Origin: Medicago truncatula
Taxonomy: Eukaryota > Streptophyta > Magnoliopsida > Fabales > Fabaceae
Direction of reading: 5' to 3'
NCBI RefSeq assembly: GCF_003473485.1
Contig: NC_053045.1
Location: 42,512,494-42,576,493, forward strand
Length of the DNA stretch: 64,000 nucleotides
The first letter of the stretch is position 1, and every line of letters begins with the position of its first letter. The notes beneath the pieces are model-generated. The model did no database searches, was not told the origin of the DNA, and saw only the letters and a list, made by a program, of their open reading frames with translations. Positions 24,901 to 39,740 of the stretch are shown one piece after another. A program made the position numbers and the translations under genes.

Positions 24901-27900
24901 CATATTTGGAAGTTTTAATCAACTTGATTAACCATTCACCAAATCATATCAGTTCTAAAGAACAATATCATGGTGGTATAATGAAATTTCAGTGTTTTGC
25001 AATAGATACTTGAAGGGATAGGATATGATGCAGACAGTGAGGTGCACATCTTGCGTATGTTTCTGGTCTTTGTGGTAATGGTGTACAACCCATAGTTGTC
25101 AAAGCGGAAATGGTGCACAACCTATCATACTTTCAGTAGGTTATATAGATGATATTAAAGAACACAATCAGTGGGTTTTTTACACTAGCAATTTTTTTTC
25201 CCTTTTTGACTTCTAACTTGTGTCATTTTATCACTTTCTTAATCACATGAATTACTTACATGTTTTATCATCTTAATGCAAACTTAAATGTCTGTATTAT
25301 TTATTGTGCATCAATTTGTTTTCTTATTCACATTTTTTACTTGTAACCTCCTTTCGTACCCTACCAGAGGTATTTTGATTTCTTTTTCTCATTGTCCTTT
25401 CCCCCCATTTTTTCCTATAATTATGGAAAAACCATTAAGCAGTAACATATGCACAAACAAGAACCAATCAAACAGCCAAAAATTTGAGAACAAGAACAAG
25501 GCATGAGAGAATGTTGAGAAAAGGTTGCCATGTTCTGGTTGTAAGGTGAGCTGTGTTAAAATTATATGATCATTCAGCTTTACATAGGATATAACTGAAG
25601 ACATCTGATGTGTATTATGTAAATATTAGAACATGTTTTGTAATTAAACAAAATTCAAACCGAAATTTATTTGCTAACTCATCGCACGCATGGGTTTAAA
25701 TCTAGTTTGAATAAAAGCATAGGCAAGTACCACCCATATGATTTTATGATACTGCAGGTTAGCAAAGCCAACCACAAAAATTCATATCTGGACTCTGTTA
25801 TGATTTTTAGTTCTGGCACCAACTTGCAAAACAAAAGTCAGCGGCAGCAGCCTTACCTCAAAATATTAACATTTTTTGCTGACATGCCAGTTTCAGGAAA
25901 CATGGCCTTCCTTCTATTTACATCTTCGTGAAATGACTTGCCTGCACTTGGTGTAACATCTAAAACAATTCCCTCCCTGGTCATGATCGGAATTCGGAAG
26001 TAACAGTCACATTCATTACTTGGGAAGTAACAACCTAACTTCCACAAAGATAGCATCTTTGCAGTTGCAAAAATAGTCTTTATAAAATAAGAAACTTCTC
26101 GTATAACAGAAATCCATAAGCATATATATTACCTGGTATTACAACTTTTAAGATCATCTTTTCTGCCAAGCAACGCTGGTGCATCCTTCGTTACTTTGCT
26201 AGAACCTGGGAGTGAACTGCTTACCATTTTGCTTCCAAATTTTGTCTCATTTGATTTGATGTTGTTCCTGTTGTGGAATATATATTATGTATAACATTCT
26301 ACAATTAAAAGCCCATCAAATACATTTGTTGAGGTAAGCATAACATACCTTTCTTGGGTTATGGATCTCTGGTGTATGTTAGAATTTTTTTCAGAGTCAA
26401 AAGAGACACTCTTTGTCCCAGCTGTTGATGAATTATTCTTTAAAGACATTTTGTTCTCTGGTATAGTGAATATATTTGACTTCTTAACTTGGAGCTCTGT
26501 ATCTTTCATCCATGTGGTTTTATCAACTATGGGGTTACTGCATTAAATGTGTGAAAAACAGTAAATACTTGTAAAAAAAATAACCAGTATGTCCTCGCTA
26601 CCTTGCCGAATAGGAGTTTCAGCAACTCAGCAGATGATAAAAATAAACTTGCAAAGACGTGATTATAAAAAGGACAGTAACAGTTTGACCTGCTTGCTGT
26701 AGCCAAATGACACTCCAAAGCTGTTCTTTTATTTTCACTTATGATATTGTTGCTTGAATTCCTCTTCGAGGCATCAATTTTGGTAATACTTTCATAACTT
26801 GAATCACTCTTTTCTGGTTGAGGATCATTAAAATTTTCTTCAGCACTGCTACCTACATTAACTGCTTCTCTAACAATGCCATCTGATTCAGTGGTAAGAG
26901 GTGGGGATGAATGTTCTAACTGTACGTCTACAACATCTGAATCTACAAATGCTGCCTTATCATTAACCTCTTTTTTATCAGATGCAGCATTGCTCACTCT
27001 TGTTCCAGATAAAGAAACCTCTGCATGCTGTTCTGAGATAGTGTCATGCTCTAAATCACTTTGACCTACAGACTGGGAAGATACCTTGTTGATAACCTGC
27101 TCAGATTTCGATTCTGTTGACTTTGTCTCCTCAGATAAGTCTTTTTCTTGGTCTATTTCTTTCATACTTGTTATTTTACTTATATCAGAAGTCTGATTCT
27201 TAATGGCCATGTCAAGGTTCTCAGAGGAAGAAAATTTTGAAACAGCAACATCCTGTCTGGAAACTAGATTCCCTGGGTTACCAACTGAGGTATCAGTGTT
27301 CAAAGTTTCCAGCCTCTCTGATGCTTGAGGTTTCATAGTCATATTATCATTATATGCACGAACACTTTTGTCATCATCCCCGTCATTGATTTTAGGCTTT
27401 TTAGCACCTTCACTGTCATTATTTCCCTCTGTAGTAATTCCTTTCTTTTTCAGGTTACTGTCATCATTACTAGCATCTACTTTTAATAAGTTTGAATCAA
27501 GATTGAAGCTATCCAACCTACACCAATAAAAGGAAAGAAAATATGAGAATATGTATGTACCTTTAATCGCTCAAATTGATGCTGCAGAGCTCAAAAATAA
27601 CATATATGTGCATTAAGATGCCTTCAATAATTACCCCCCACTTACTCGTTAAAGTCAAAGTTGAAATTGAACCCATCTTTCTTCCCTGCTTTTGCACTAG
27701 AAGCTTCTCCCTTTTTGTCCGTAGACTGGGAAGACTTTTTGGGCGAGCATGTAAAATCAAGGTCTGACATGTCCACTTTAAATGATGACATTTTGCCAAA
27801 ATCAGTATCCAGGTCGAAATTCATATCCCTGCCAAAGATTATTTGTAACAACTGGTAAGGAAGTAACTCGCAAATACATTGTATAAGCATATATGTATAT

Positions 27901-28680
27901 CCAAATAATATGCTCCTTAAATGAGATATTATTTTACATAAACAATCATAATCACTGTAAATCTGCATAAAAATCAAATTATTGCACACTTAATTCATCT
28001 GCAATACTGACCGTGGAATCTGTCAGCCTAAAAACAGAGAAGGTTTCAGAATGAAACCATTAACTGAGTCCTTGCTATCCATATTTGACTTTAAATAATT
28101 GAAACTAACTTTAGGGGGGCTTACATTTTGTCAAAGTTGAATGTCTTTTTCTTGCTTTTAGAAACTGTGTCAAAGCTAAAATCCATGGCATCATCATCTG
28201 CCATTGACATGGATTTCCAGGAGCCAAGAAACTCCTTCCCAAAATCATCATCTGCTTGAATTAAAAAAAATATATATTCAAATGAAAAGCCAAATCAATA
28301 CTTTTGTAATGTCATCGTTATTGTTTAAGGACAATCACCGAAAAACGAAACACTGTGAGTGAGAGTGTGTATGTGTGTGCGCGTTTACTTTTTCCAGAAT
28401 GTTGATGAGAATGCAATCTCCTAAATTTACAAGAAGTTGAGAGAATCTAAGAATCTCATGTCAACCCTTAGGCTAAAGCAACGGCATAATAGATAACAGC
28501 CCTAAAAAATGTAAGATTTTTTTTTCTGTTTCAAACATTGCCAAGTTAAAGGGAAAATGGAAGAACCTACAAGTGATACTTGGTACATAATAAAAGTAAA
28601 AATCAATATAGAGAAAAACCTAGCAATGACTTTTTCTCCTTAGAATCTTTAGGCAGGGATTCCTTCTTTTGTTCAGCCAT
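21968..28680 (-). CDS. At4g18490-like acidic, low-complexity protein, 14 coding exons, 825 aa
   Basis: Coding exons (minus): 28680-28620, 28251-28125, 27828-27646, 27517-26690, 26537-26349, 26267-26133, 25976-25857, 24453-24259, 24188-24008, 23593-23526, 23453-23390, 23202-23044, 22220-22110, 22024-21968. All junctions keep frame. The first 13 introns are all used as GT-AG, except that the last one (22109-22025) is AT-AC. The N-terminus ([20 protein letters not shown], then acidic [20 protein letters not shown] and repeated FxFDxxxFD motifs) and the C-terminus ([16 protein letters not shown] ... YEEK, then [18 protein letters not shown]) fit the plant family of uncharacterised protein At4g18490, as I remember it. 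The middle (exon 4, 276 codons) is Ser/Lys/Glu/Asp-rich, without transmembrane segments, and is probably disordered. The C-terminal 37-residue exon is likely an alpha-helical segment. The function is unknown to me. An upstream non-coding exon ends at 29984 and its intron ends at 28702, placing the transcript start near 30165. Confidence 0.88.
22025..22109 (-). other. Putative U12-type AT-AC intron (85 nt)
   Basis: On the minus strand the intron begins ATATCCTTC (U12 consensus ATATCCTTT) and ends AC. A perfect TTCCTTAAC branch-site motif at 22044-22036 leaves about 11 nt to the 3' splice site, inside the narrow U12 window. Splicing joins ..YEEK to IRKVQKFAS.. in frame and reaches the family-like C-terminus. 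No GT-AG pair in the interval gives that product. Retention of the 85 nt would shift the frame and replace the last 18 residues with an unrelated tail. Confidence 0.85.
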
Positions 28681-29107
28681 TCCTTGAGGTTGAAAATTTT
28701 CCTGGTTCACACATCAGGTAGGATAAAGCTGTGATATTCCAAAAAAAAAAAAACAGGGAATAAAAGTTTCAACCCATAAATCCAGCCACTAGAAAAACAA
28801 TACCGATCATTAAGAATTATAAAGTTTTAGGAGGTTACAAAATGAAAATAAAATCCAGTTGCAAATGTCAAACGAGACAAGTCTTTAAGTTACTCTAGAC
28901 TCTAGTGGTGAAATATAGTGTCACATATCTACCGAAACAAGACCAGAAAATATGAATTACTGATAACTCATTTGAATAATAGAATATGGAGGATTATAAC
29001 ATATGGTATCCTATCAAACATACAAGGCTTACACCAAAGGATGATTGATGAAGTTTGCATATGAACTAACACAAAATGTTGTAGGCCACTCTTTTGGTCA
29101 ATTTGCC

Positions 29108-29310
29108 TCAGTGTTGTTAAATAGCAGCTATAGCAGTGCTATACCGCCATAATGTAGCGGAATTTGTCCGCTATTGTTCCGTGATACGCTATTTAGTACA
29201 AAATGTTGTCAAATAGCGGCTATAGTAGCGCTATAGCACTGTTACGTATCAGAATTTAAACAACCGGCAATGTGTTCACCTATTTTCCGCTATCACGATT
29301 GAAAAAATTG
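29108..29310. repeat. CGCTATAGC-type transposon fragment in the 5'UTR intron
   Basis: It begins CAGTGTTGTTAAATAGCAGC, and a second similar phrase, TGTTGTCAAATAGCGGCTAT, starts near 29206. It resembles the CGCTAT-rich sequence near 6900-7460. It lies in the intron between the non-coding first exon and the first coding exon of the At4g18490-like gene. Confidence 0.5.
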
Positions 29311-30194
29311 ATATGCCTAAATCAGAAATGTGTTCACCTATAAATCATAATAAATTGTAATTCAACCGGCAAGATATAACAAGTGCGAGTTGACAGCTTA
29401 AAGGAAAAGTTATGAAATATTGTTTACATTCTTCGAACTTCAAAGTATCATAATAGAACCAGAAAGCAAGGTATAAACAATATAACTACCTAGAGTAACT
29501 AAGAGAAATAAAAAAATAACCTAATTATGTATTATGAAAAGAAAAAAAAATGGAAACGCTATGTCTTCAAAAATCAGAGAACGTTAAGTAGATCAAAATT
29601 CAAAAATATTACAGAAAAATCACAATATGATGTCACACAAAGTATCAACAGTGACTATCCACGAAAAATTCAGATTCAGAAGTCCGATTCCAACCGAATT
29701 GATTCGCAAAGACACCAAATCAACGATGTTCCGTGAGAAAAATATGCATGGTCAAGCAAATCGCACAAGTTCATAGTTCGTTAAAATTGATCAGAAATCA
29801 AGTAGAATGTATGTATGATTATTCATCAATTTGCATAATTGAACTCCATAGATAGCAATTTCAACCAAATTATACAGCAAATGAAACGCAGTAACACAAT
29901 TCGCAAATAGATATATTCAGAATTTCAGAACAGAGAGGAAATGCGTGATTTACAGATCGAAGAAACGTAATGGAATCAGATACCGTATGATCTAGATTTT
30001 GAGGAGATGGAAGCGATTTGCGATTTCAGCAAGCGAATGAGAGTGATGATCGACGGAGATAGGGTTTTGATGCGGTTGCGATGAGAAAAGAGATGCGAGA
30101 AAATTCACCGTTTGCTTCAAACGAAAATGAACGAGAAAGTTCTGAGAGGTTGAAAAGGAAACAGTGGAAATGAGCATTGTGGTTTCGAATTGGG

Positions 30195-30202
30195 TTTATA
30201 TA
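30195..30202 (-). promoter_or_regulatory. TATA box of the At4g18490-like gene
   Basis: TATATAAA on the minus strand, upstream of a C/T-rich leader that ends in a 5'UTR splice donor at 29984/29983 (ATACG|GTATCT). It fits a transcript start near 30165. Confidence 0.6.
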
Positions 30203-32236
30203 GTAACGGCTTCAGTGTTTCTGACTTCGTAAAGGCGGGTAATGTAATTGACGAGAAATGGAGGCAAAACGATTTGGGGTCAGGTGGGGTTGACCATGGT
30301 CCCATCGTTTTTTTCTAACTCGAATTTCATTAAAGGTTTAGAATAATGTCTTTTATTACTTTTTTCTTTTTGAGGGGAATGTCTTTTATTACTTGCCAAA
30401 TTGTATACTTCTCTAATTATTCATACCTTCATAAGTGATTATGTGATTTAGGAAAAATCATGGTCCCACCGACCTACACTTTAATTCTCAACTTAATCTA
30501 ATGTTTGAGGTGGGTCACAGGTGAGAGGTTTAGAATAGTATATACATTGATAGATGATTATGTGATGCTTACACAGGAAGAAAGATGTTGTATTGAGACG
30601 TCCTAAAGTCCACTCCGAAACAGTGGCCTCTCTATGTAAGCATAGTGTCTATGGTGATATGAGGAGTTGACTTGTAAGCATAGTTAATTTTGGCGTGATA
30701 ACCTCTTAGCTTAATTGTTATATAAATGGGGTGCAATGAACACCATGAATGAATGTGTTTTAAACCCACCATGGAATATGTGACTTTTAAAGATTTGAGC
30801 TTAGATGTGGATATATTGATGAGATGTCAAGGTCCTCTCTATCTAGCTGAAGAGCAGGTGGGAACTCGACTTCTCTGTTTATGTTGAATAGGCATGTTGG
30901 AGACGACGGTCGTGATTCTCTCTCAACCAAGTGCGGGAGCTTAGATGAGAAGAACATGATAGTGTCATCTAGTTGGGAGCTTAGTTCAGATACCGATCTC
31001 TATGTATCACTTCCATCAATTGGATCATATTAACCTCGGTGCATGTATTGATGGTTTGGTCATATGTGAATTAGTGAATAGGTGAGTTAGAGTTTCTAAC
31101 CAAAAATATTGGACTCCAACCAATCATAGGTGCTCAAATGAAAGATTCGACTTAGTGAAGTTGAACATAAGATTTTTTTCAGCCAAGTGTCGATACTTGA
31201 GAGGAAAATCCAACTTGTTGAAGTAAAGGATGTGGAATTTACATCATCATCTTGTATCTTATGTCATTTAAAGCATGTCACATTATATTTTTAGTATAAA
31301 AATATGAAGAATGTATCAAAACTAATGAGTTTTAAAATGAGGGTCAATAGCACGTAAAGAAAAAGTTATAAATTATATTGGTTATGTAATTGTTAATGAA
31401 ATCCTTATAAATTTTTCTTTGTAAAAAACACATTTAAGAGGAATATTTTTTTGATGTAATTTAAGAGGAATATTTATGAAGTAGTATGTTTAACATATGA
31501 GAAATCAGAGATAAGATGAAACTAATCTAAAAAACAAAATTTTGATTATATGTTTAAATTTTGATAGAAACGAGCAAAAAGTATAAAAATGGAAAAATTA
31601 TAAGACTTATATTTCGAAGAACTAAAATATATTGGTTAACAAAAACATTTTTTCCCTTGTGTTAAAAAAAAATAGTTTCCTAAAAAAAACATTTTTAAAT
31701 CTTTGTAATAAAATAAAAAAATAATTTGAAGGCGTGATAAAATAAATATTTAATATAAGGGAACTTCTACGGTACACCTCACAAATTGAGGTGTACCGAT
31801 ACTCCAGCTTCAAAAATTTATAATTTAACGATTATTTTATGAAATAAAGAGTTATTTATAAATATTTATATTTTATAAAACATCATTTTATAAGAAAAAA
31901 CATCATTTCATTGTTTATAATAATCATATTAAATTTTTAACATTTTCTCATAAAAAATAATCAATATTCTTTATTATATGTAACAAAAATTCAAAAAAAA
32001 GTAAATTTTATTTCATCGGCATTTTTAGTAAATAAGATCTAATTATTGTAATTGTTAGTGATAGAAAACAATTATTTTTCTTTAAAAAAACAACTCGTTT
32101 CAATATTAATTTGATGATTTGGTATACAATATAAATTGTAGCAAATAAAAATGTATTTTGGAGCAGACATTGGTTTCGCTTTCTGGTAACCAAAACAAGT
32201 AATTGGTTTCGCCTTCCAGTTTCCATACCAAGCAAT
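30203..32236. other. Intergenic region between divergent genes
   Basis: About 2 kb between the divergently transcribed At4g18490-like gene and DPM1. No gene is seen. It contains a dispersed repeat (31760-32135) that has a second copy at 42545-43055. Confidence 0.5.
31760..32135. repeat. Dispersed AT-rich repeat, copy 1
   Basis: It starts GGGAACTTCTACGGTACACC and shares long stretches with 42545-43055 (for example ATTTTATGAAATAAA.AGTTATTT, and ATTTTTCTTTAAAAAA.AACTC). The left end resembles the TIR of copy 2, but the right TIR is missing here. It lies upstream of DPM1. Confidence 0.6.
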
Positions 32237-32708
32237 TGTTAGTCGTCGGCTGAACCTGCTGCCGCTGGAACTGAAGTGTGCCTTTGTTCTTCACGATCTC
32301 ACATTCTGCGTTCATTTTGTAGGTTCATCTCTACCATTTTCTCTTTTATTTTTCTTTAATAACTCTTATCATGTGATCGCATCTGCTTCTGTTCCACCCG
32401 GTGTTAAATGGTATCATTAGTGTAGGATCCCGTAATTGGATTGTCTGATCTTATTGAATTATTCGATTATACGAATTTGGGTTGAATTAGATTAAATTCT
32501 TAGCAATATTGACAATTATGTCCCTCCACTCATGTATAGGGATTTTAATTATCACTTTCTGGTTTTGATTCATCTCTTTATTTGATACATTTTATAAAAT
32601 GATGATGATGAGCATGAATACATTTTAATTTCAAAAAATTGACCTTCTGCTTCAATTTTATTACTATTGTAAATTCATTGATTTGATTTGTTCCAAGTTT
32701 AGGTTAGA

Positions 32709-34910
<2,202 letters not shown>

Positions 34911-36467
34911 AAAGATAAATGATAACAACCCGTGACTTGTGTCTTTCAGTTTGACAAAAACTCGAAAAAATATTGTAGTTCAAAAACCTAATTATAGAGG
35001 AAACAAGTTTGGGTGCTAGAATCTTCATAACTTCCCTTTTGAATTTTGTAGGAAGCATCGGAATGGAATATATATTGGTCCCTGTGTTTATAAGCCTGTT
35101 GGCAAATATTGATGATTAATCGATTTTGGTTTAGCCGAAGTTCTGATTTATGGCGATCCATTTTCTGGTTTTTCCTTCTAATATGCAACGCTCCCTAAAT
35201 GGAAATAGAACCACTACTCATGTGGCTCTGCCTTTTTTTATTTTATTTTGCTAGGCAAATGTAAGCAATGTCAGTAGTTATGTTGTTTTCAGGGATTGAA
35301 AATGGGGCTTACTCCTTCAAACTCCTTCAACGTCCCTTAGCTCACCAATTGAGCTACCTGTGCGGGACTCAGTGACTCGGTCTAGGAGATTTCTTGAACA
35401 CGATAAATTTTAAACCATAGGTCGTTGGGTTTTCTAACTTAAGGATTGAGAAAGTTATGTTATGTGCACTGTGACTCTCATGGACATAGCTACATTGGTC
35501 AAGGAGACGGTAAAGAGGCACTGCCTGCTTGCTTCGTTATGTTAGTTTTATAATGTCGGGTGACAATTATATAGATCGCATTATACTATCTATATTTTGT
35601 TGATGAAATTTATATTATACCTATCATTTTGTCAAAAGAAATATATAATACCTAACATGATAAGCCTCAATTGTTTAATTCTTTTTAAACTTTTAAGTTG
35701 TAATTGTAATTTTTTTTTTTTTAAGGGGTTGTGAGTGTAACTTTTTTATTTTTTTGATGTAAGGTTGTGAGTGTAACTTCTATTTTATATTCGTATATGT
35801 TTTGAACTTAATAAAGCACATTGAACCCCCCCCAACAAAAAAATTAAGCATCAACATTATAATATTTATTTAATATATTTATATTCATGCCAACTGATTT
35901 AACCAATAATTTATACAAATAATTTATTATTAACACTTTAAACGATAATGTGGCAATACAATGAAAGTCTAACGCAAGTGGTTGATGCAAAATGTGTGTA
36001 TTTTTTAAAGGATGTGTAATTGTTGTAACCTCCGTGGTACCCATTTCAATTTGTACTTAATGAAAGGAAAAAAAAACATTACAGGGATAAATGAATTGTT
36101 TCATTCTTAAGACAATAAAGAATCATCAACTAAGAATTTTTCACCAAGAACATTAGCTAAATAGAATAGATCATGGAAATATTGTTAAGAATATAATATT
36201 GAAATTAATTCATAGTAACCCGAAAAAATATTGAATATATTACTTTTTAATTTATTTATTTTTGGTACAAACTTTTTTTTTTTTTTTGTACAAAGGTACA
36301 AACTTTTTAATACCTTAAATGATTATATATTTCATAAATTATTTGTATACGTCTGAAATATCGAAATCTGTCTTCACATACCTGATACCACCAAGTTTCT
36401 AAGTGATTTTGAATGTGAAGAAAAACACACAACACAAGGAAGAAGCTGAAGCTACAGCATACAAGTT
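34911..36467. other. Intergenic between DPM1 and CHLI
   Basis: AT-rich. Near 35325-35385 the minus strand carries GTAGCTCAATTGGTGAGC, like a tRNA box A, but no box B at the right distance, so it may be a SINE relic. No gene seen. Confidence 0.5.
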
Positions 36468-38562
36468 ATGGCATCAACATTGAGCTCTTCTTCAATTGCA
36501 GTCTTGTCTTCACGACGTCACTCTTCCCCTTCCATTCATTCTCTCTCGCTAACCAAAGGTAATACCTCTTACAAACTTCACCTTCATCAGAACCCATTTC
36601 ATATCTGGTATTTATTTCGGCAAAAGCTATGAACTTTGTGATCTTGAGGAGTTTTAACTGGAAATGGAAACTGGATTTTTCTGACACTGTGAATATGTGA
36701 TTGTCAACGATATTTAATGGTTGTGGCTTTGCAGGGCAAGTATCTGGGTGCAAGTTTTGTGGTGGAATTGGATTTCATGGTGTTAAAGGAAAGTCTCAGT
36801 TTTCAGTTTTGAGTGTTGCCACTGAAATTAACGCTACTCAACAGGTAGGTAAGGGATCTTTCATTTTTGTAGCTAGATTTTTTGTTAAAAAAACAAATAT
36901 GTTTTTTGGGAAATTCAACAATTTTCATTAATTTTAGTAAATCATAGAAGAAAGACATAATTATTGGACCATGAGGGTTTTTTGTATAAGTTTGTATTGA
37001 ACTTGAATAACTAGTGGGAAATTTGATAGTGATGACATCCAAACTAAGATGCATGAACACCGATACACTGACACGTCAACATCGTGGTGATTTTAGAAAA
37101 TGACATAGTTAAATATAATCATATGTGTGTTGACATCGTCTGTCGGTGTCTGACACGGGCACGCCTTCTATCAGATATGACAAATGAAGAATATGTTTGG
37201 GCTTATATTGTACTGTACTGATGAAGCACAGGTACTCCTCGGATTAGGCGTGCCTCGGTGTCAGATACGTATCGTGTCCGACACTGACACGACACATGAT
37301 TACATTGAATTATGTCATTTTCTCAAATTGTTATCGGTGTCAATGTGTCCGTGTCCGTGTCTGAGTCAATGCAAGTGTACAAATACCTTGAAAGCTTAAA
37401 CTTGTCAGTTTTTTACTATTCTGTCATTCTTACCCTTAATCTGCAGCTTCCGTGTTTTTTTGTTGTCTGTTTTGGTAACATCTCAACTCTGTAAAATTAG
37501 GACATTCAGGCTCAGAGAATTGCTTATAAAGAAAGCCAAAGGCCTGTGTACCCGTTTTCTGCCATAGTTGGACAGGATGAGATGAAACTTTGCCTTCTCC
37601 TAAACGTGATTGATCCCAAGATTGGAGGTGTAATGATCATGGGGGATAGGGGAACAGGGAAATCTACAACTGTTAGGTCATTAGTCGATTTGCTTCCTGA
37701 AATCAAGGTTGTTGCCGGCGACCCATATAATTCAGATCCAGAAGATCCGGAATTCATGGGTATTGAAGTGAGAGAGCGTGTGTTGAAAGGAGAGCAGCTT
37801 GAGGTTGTGTTTTCCAAAATTAACATGGTGGATTTGCCATTGGGAGCTACAGAAGATAGGGTCTGTGGAACAATTGATATCGAAAAAGCCCTCACCGAAG
37901 GTGTGAAGGCATTTGAGCCTGGTTTACTGGCTAAAGCTAACAGGGGAATTCTATATGTGGATGAAGTTAATCTCTTGGATGATCACTTAGTTGATGTCTT
38001 GTTGGATTCTGCAGCATCAGGTTGGAACACAGTGGAGAGAGAAGGTATTTCAATCGCACATCCTGCACGGTTCATTCTAATTGGTTCGGGAAATCCTGAA
38101 GAAGGGGAACTCAGGCCACAGCTGTTAGATAGGTTTGGAATGCATGCTCAAGTGGGGACTGTGAGGGATGCTGAGTTAAGGGTTAAGATTGTAGAGGAGA
38201 GAGCTCGTTTTGACAAAAACCCAAAGGAGTTTCGAGATTCTTACAAAGCTGAGCAGGAAAAGCTCCAGCAACAAATTACCGCAGCAAGGAATTTTCTTGC
38301 TTCTGTTCAAATAGATCATGAACTTAAGGTGAAAATTTCCAAGGTTTGTGCAGAGTTGAATGTGGATGGATTAAGAGGTGACATTGTAACAAATAGAGCT
38401 GCAAAAGCTCTTGCTGGCCTCAAGGGAATAAACAAAGTAAGTGCAGAGGATATTGCTACTGTCATTCCTAACTGTTTGAGACACCGTCTTCGAAAGGATC
38501 CATTGGAGTCTATAGACTCGGGTTTACTTGTCATCGAGAAATTTTATGAGGTATTCACTTGA
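36468..38562 (+). CDS. CHLI: Magnesium-chelatase subunit ChlI, chloroplastic, 3 exons, 420 aa
   Basis: Coding exons: 36468-36558, 36735-36844, 37501-38562, giving 420 residues, the normal plant length. ChlI is the AAA+ ATPase of the Mg-chelatase (ChlI/ChlD/ChlH), which inserts Mg2+ into protoporphyrin IX, the first committed step of chlorophyll synthesis, in the plastid stroma. Residues 1 to about 60 are a Ser-rich, acid-poor transit peptide ([20 protein letters not shown]). Mature-type sequence begins near [13 protein letters not shown] (residue 84). Walker A GDRGTGKS is at 115-122 (Lys121), and Walker B lies in [12 protein letters not shown]. The arginine-finger region ([19 protein letters not shown]) and the C-terminal helical domain ending FYEVFT are intact. 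Intron 2 (36845-37500) contains a dispersed repeat. Confidence 0.97.
37025..37385. repeat. Dispersed CGTGTC/GACACG repeat in CHLI intron 2
   Basis: Rich in GTGTC and GACAC motifs in both orientations (such as GTCGGTGTCTGACACGGGCA and GTGTCCGACACTGACACGAC), with the phrase ATTACATTGAATTATGTCA. The same phrase recurs in an API5 intron near 62720, and a shorter piece in a Nudix-gene intron near 41800. Short inverted repeats suggest a transposon family. Confidence 0.6.
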
Positions 38563-39740
38563 ACATGGTATGACTTGCTCAGTCTTCTCTAGTATGTTAC
38601 CACATCATGGTTTACAAATTGGATTTCACTGTCCTTGAACGTGAGTAAGAAAAATACTGAAATTCCAAGCGTGGCTCTTTTTTAGTTTTGTTTAGTCTGC
38701 CAGGGTAAGATAGGTCTTTTAAACCAAAATGAGGAATGATGAGGAAAAGCATGAGCTTGAGAAGCCTCACAAAGAAATAGACAATCAACAATGAACAGTT
38801 TATTGTAAACTTGGTTCATTCATTAGCTTGGCAAATACAGTTTGTACTTTGTATATTGTTGAAATGTTGATATCGTCTCTTAAGTATTTTGAATGAAATG
38901 AAGCTTCACTTAAAAATCAGAGGCTACGCTACTTTGCCATTTAATACATGATTCACACCTGAAATAATTATCTGCCAAGATATTCATGCACATTACGTGC
39001 TTTACATTCCCCTTCCCATGCGACTCTAACTTTCACTAAAAGTGTGTTTGTTCACGCATTAAAGTGAACGCAAACGTGCGTTTCCAGTGAAGCTAGGATA
39101 TAAAGCTTCTTAAAATTGCATCAAAAATGACATTGGGACGCGGTATTAGTACTCTCCTTTGTACTGTGTTAGCATGGCAAATGTCACGTGTTTGGTCTCT
39201 TGAGAGACGACATATAAAGTGCACAAGACATTCAAGAGTAGTTATAACTAAAAGATACCAGAAGTCCTTAAAAAATAAAAAATAGGTACATGAACTTAAA
39301 TAAAATATAAATTTCATTGAATAAAATCCTTAAAAACAAAGAAACATGTCATTCTATTGGGAAGAAAAAAATTGTCAACGTCTTAAACAGCAAATTGCCA
39401 TCACATCTATGGATTAAAAATGATATGAACAATCCAAGTTCATTTTTCACCATCTTATCATTTCATACACTAGAATAAAACCTTTACAGCATTTTATTAT
39501 TCCAGATCCCAAAATTAGTCTGGAATTTTTTCACACCCCTTTCCATTTGATTGATTCTACCGATCATTAGATATCCAAACAAAAGGTGAGCAGAAATATG
39601 AATTCCAAGTGATGGACAGCATCCTCTTCCTTTCTTTGAGGAGATATAAATTATATTCGTGATGAATATATATATTATTGTAGGATGAAAAAAAGAACAT
39701 GTATATATTGAGGACAATATGATACAGATAGACACTGGTG
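38563..39740. other. Intergenic region between convergent CHLI and Nudix genes
   Basis: Holds the 3'UTRs of both genes. No further gene supported. Confidence 0.55.

Noticed and set aside
28013..28028. A 16-nt micro-exon in the At4g18490-like gene, flanked by AG and GT
   Set aside because: Including it shifts the frame; joining 28125 directly to 27828 gives the continuous family sequence (FDK-MDMNFDLD).
35325..35385. tRNA gene on the minus strand
   Set aside because: Only a box-A-like segment is present; no box B at the right distance and no cloverleaf.
37524..37895. Long minus-strand open frame inside CHLI
   Set aside because: It is antisense to the highly conserved ChlI exon 3; there is no signal of its own.
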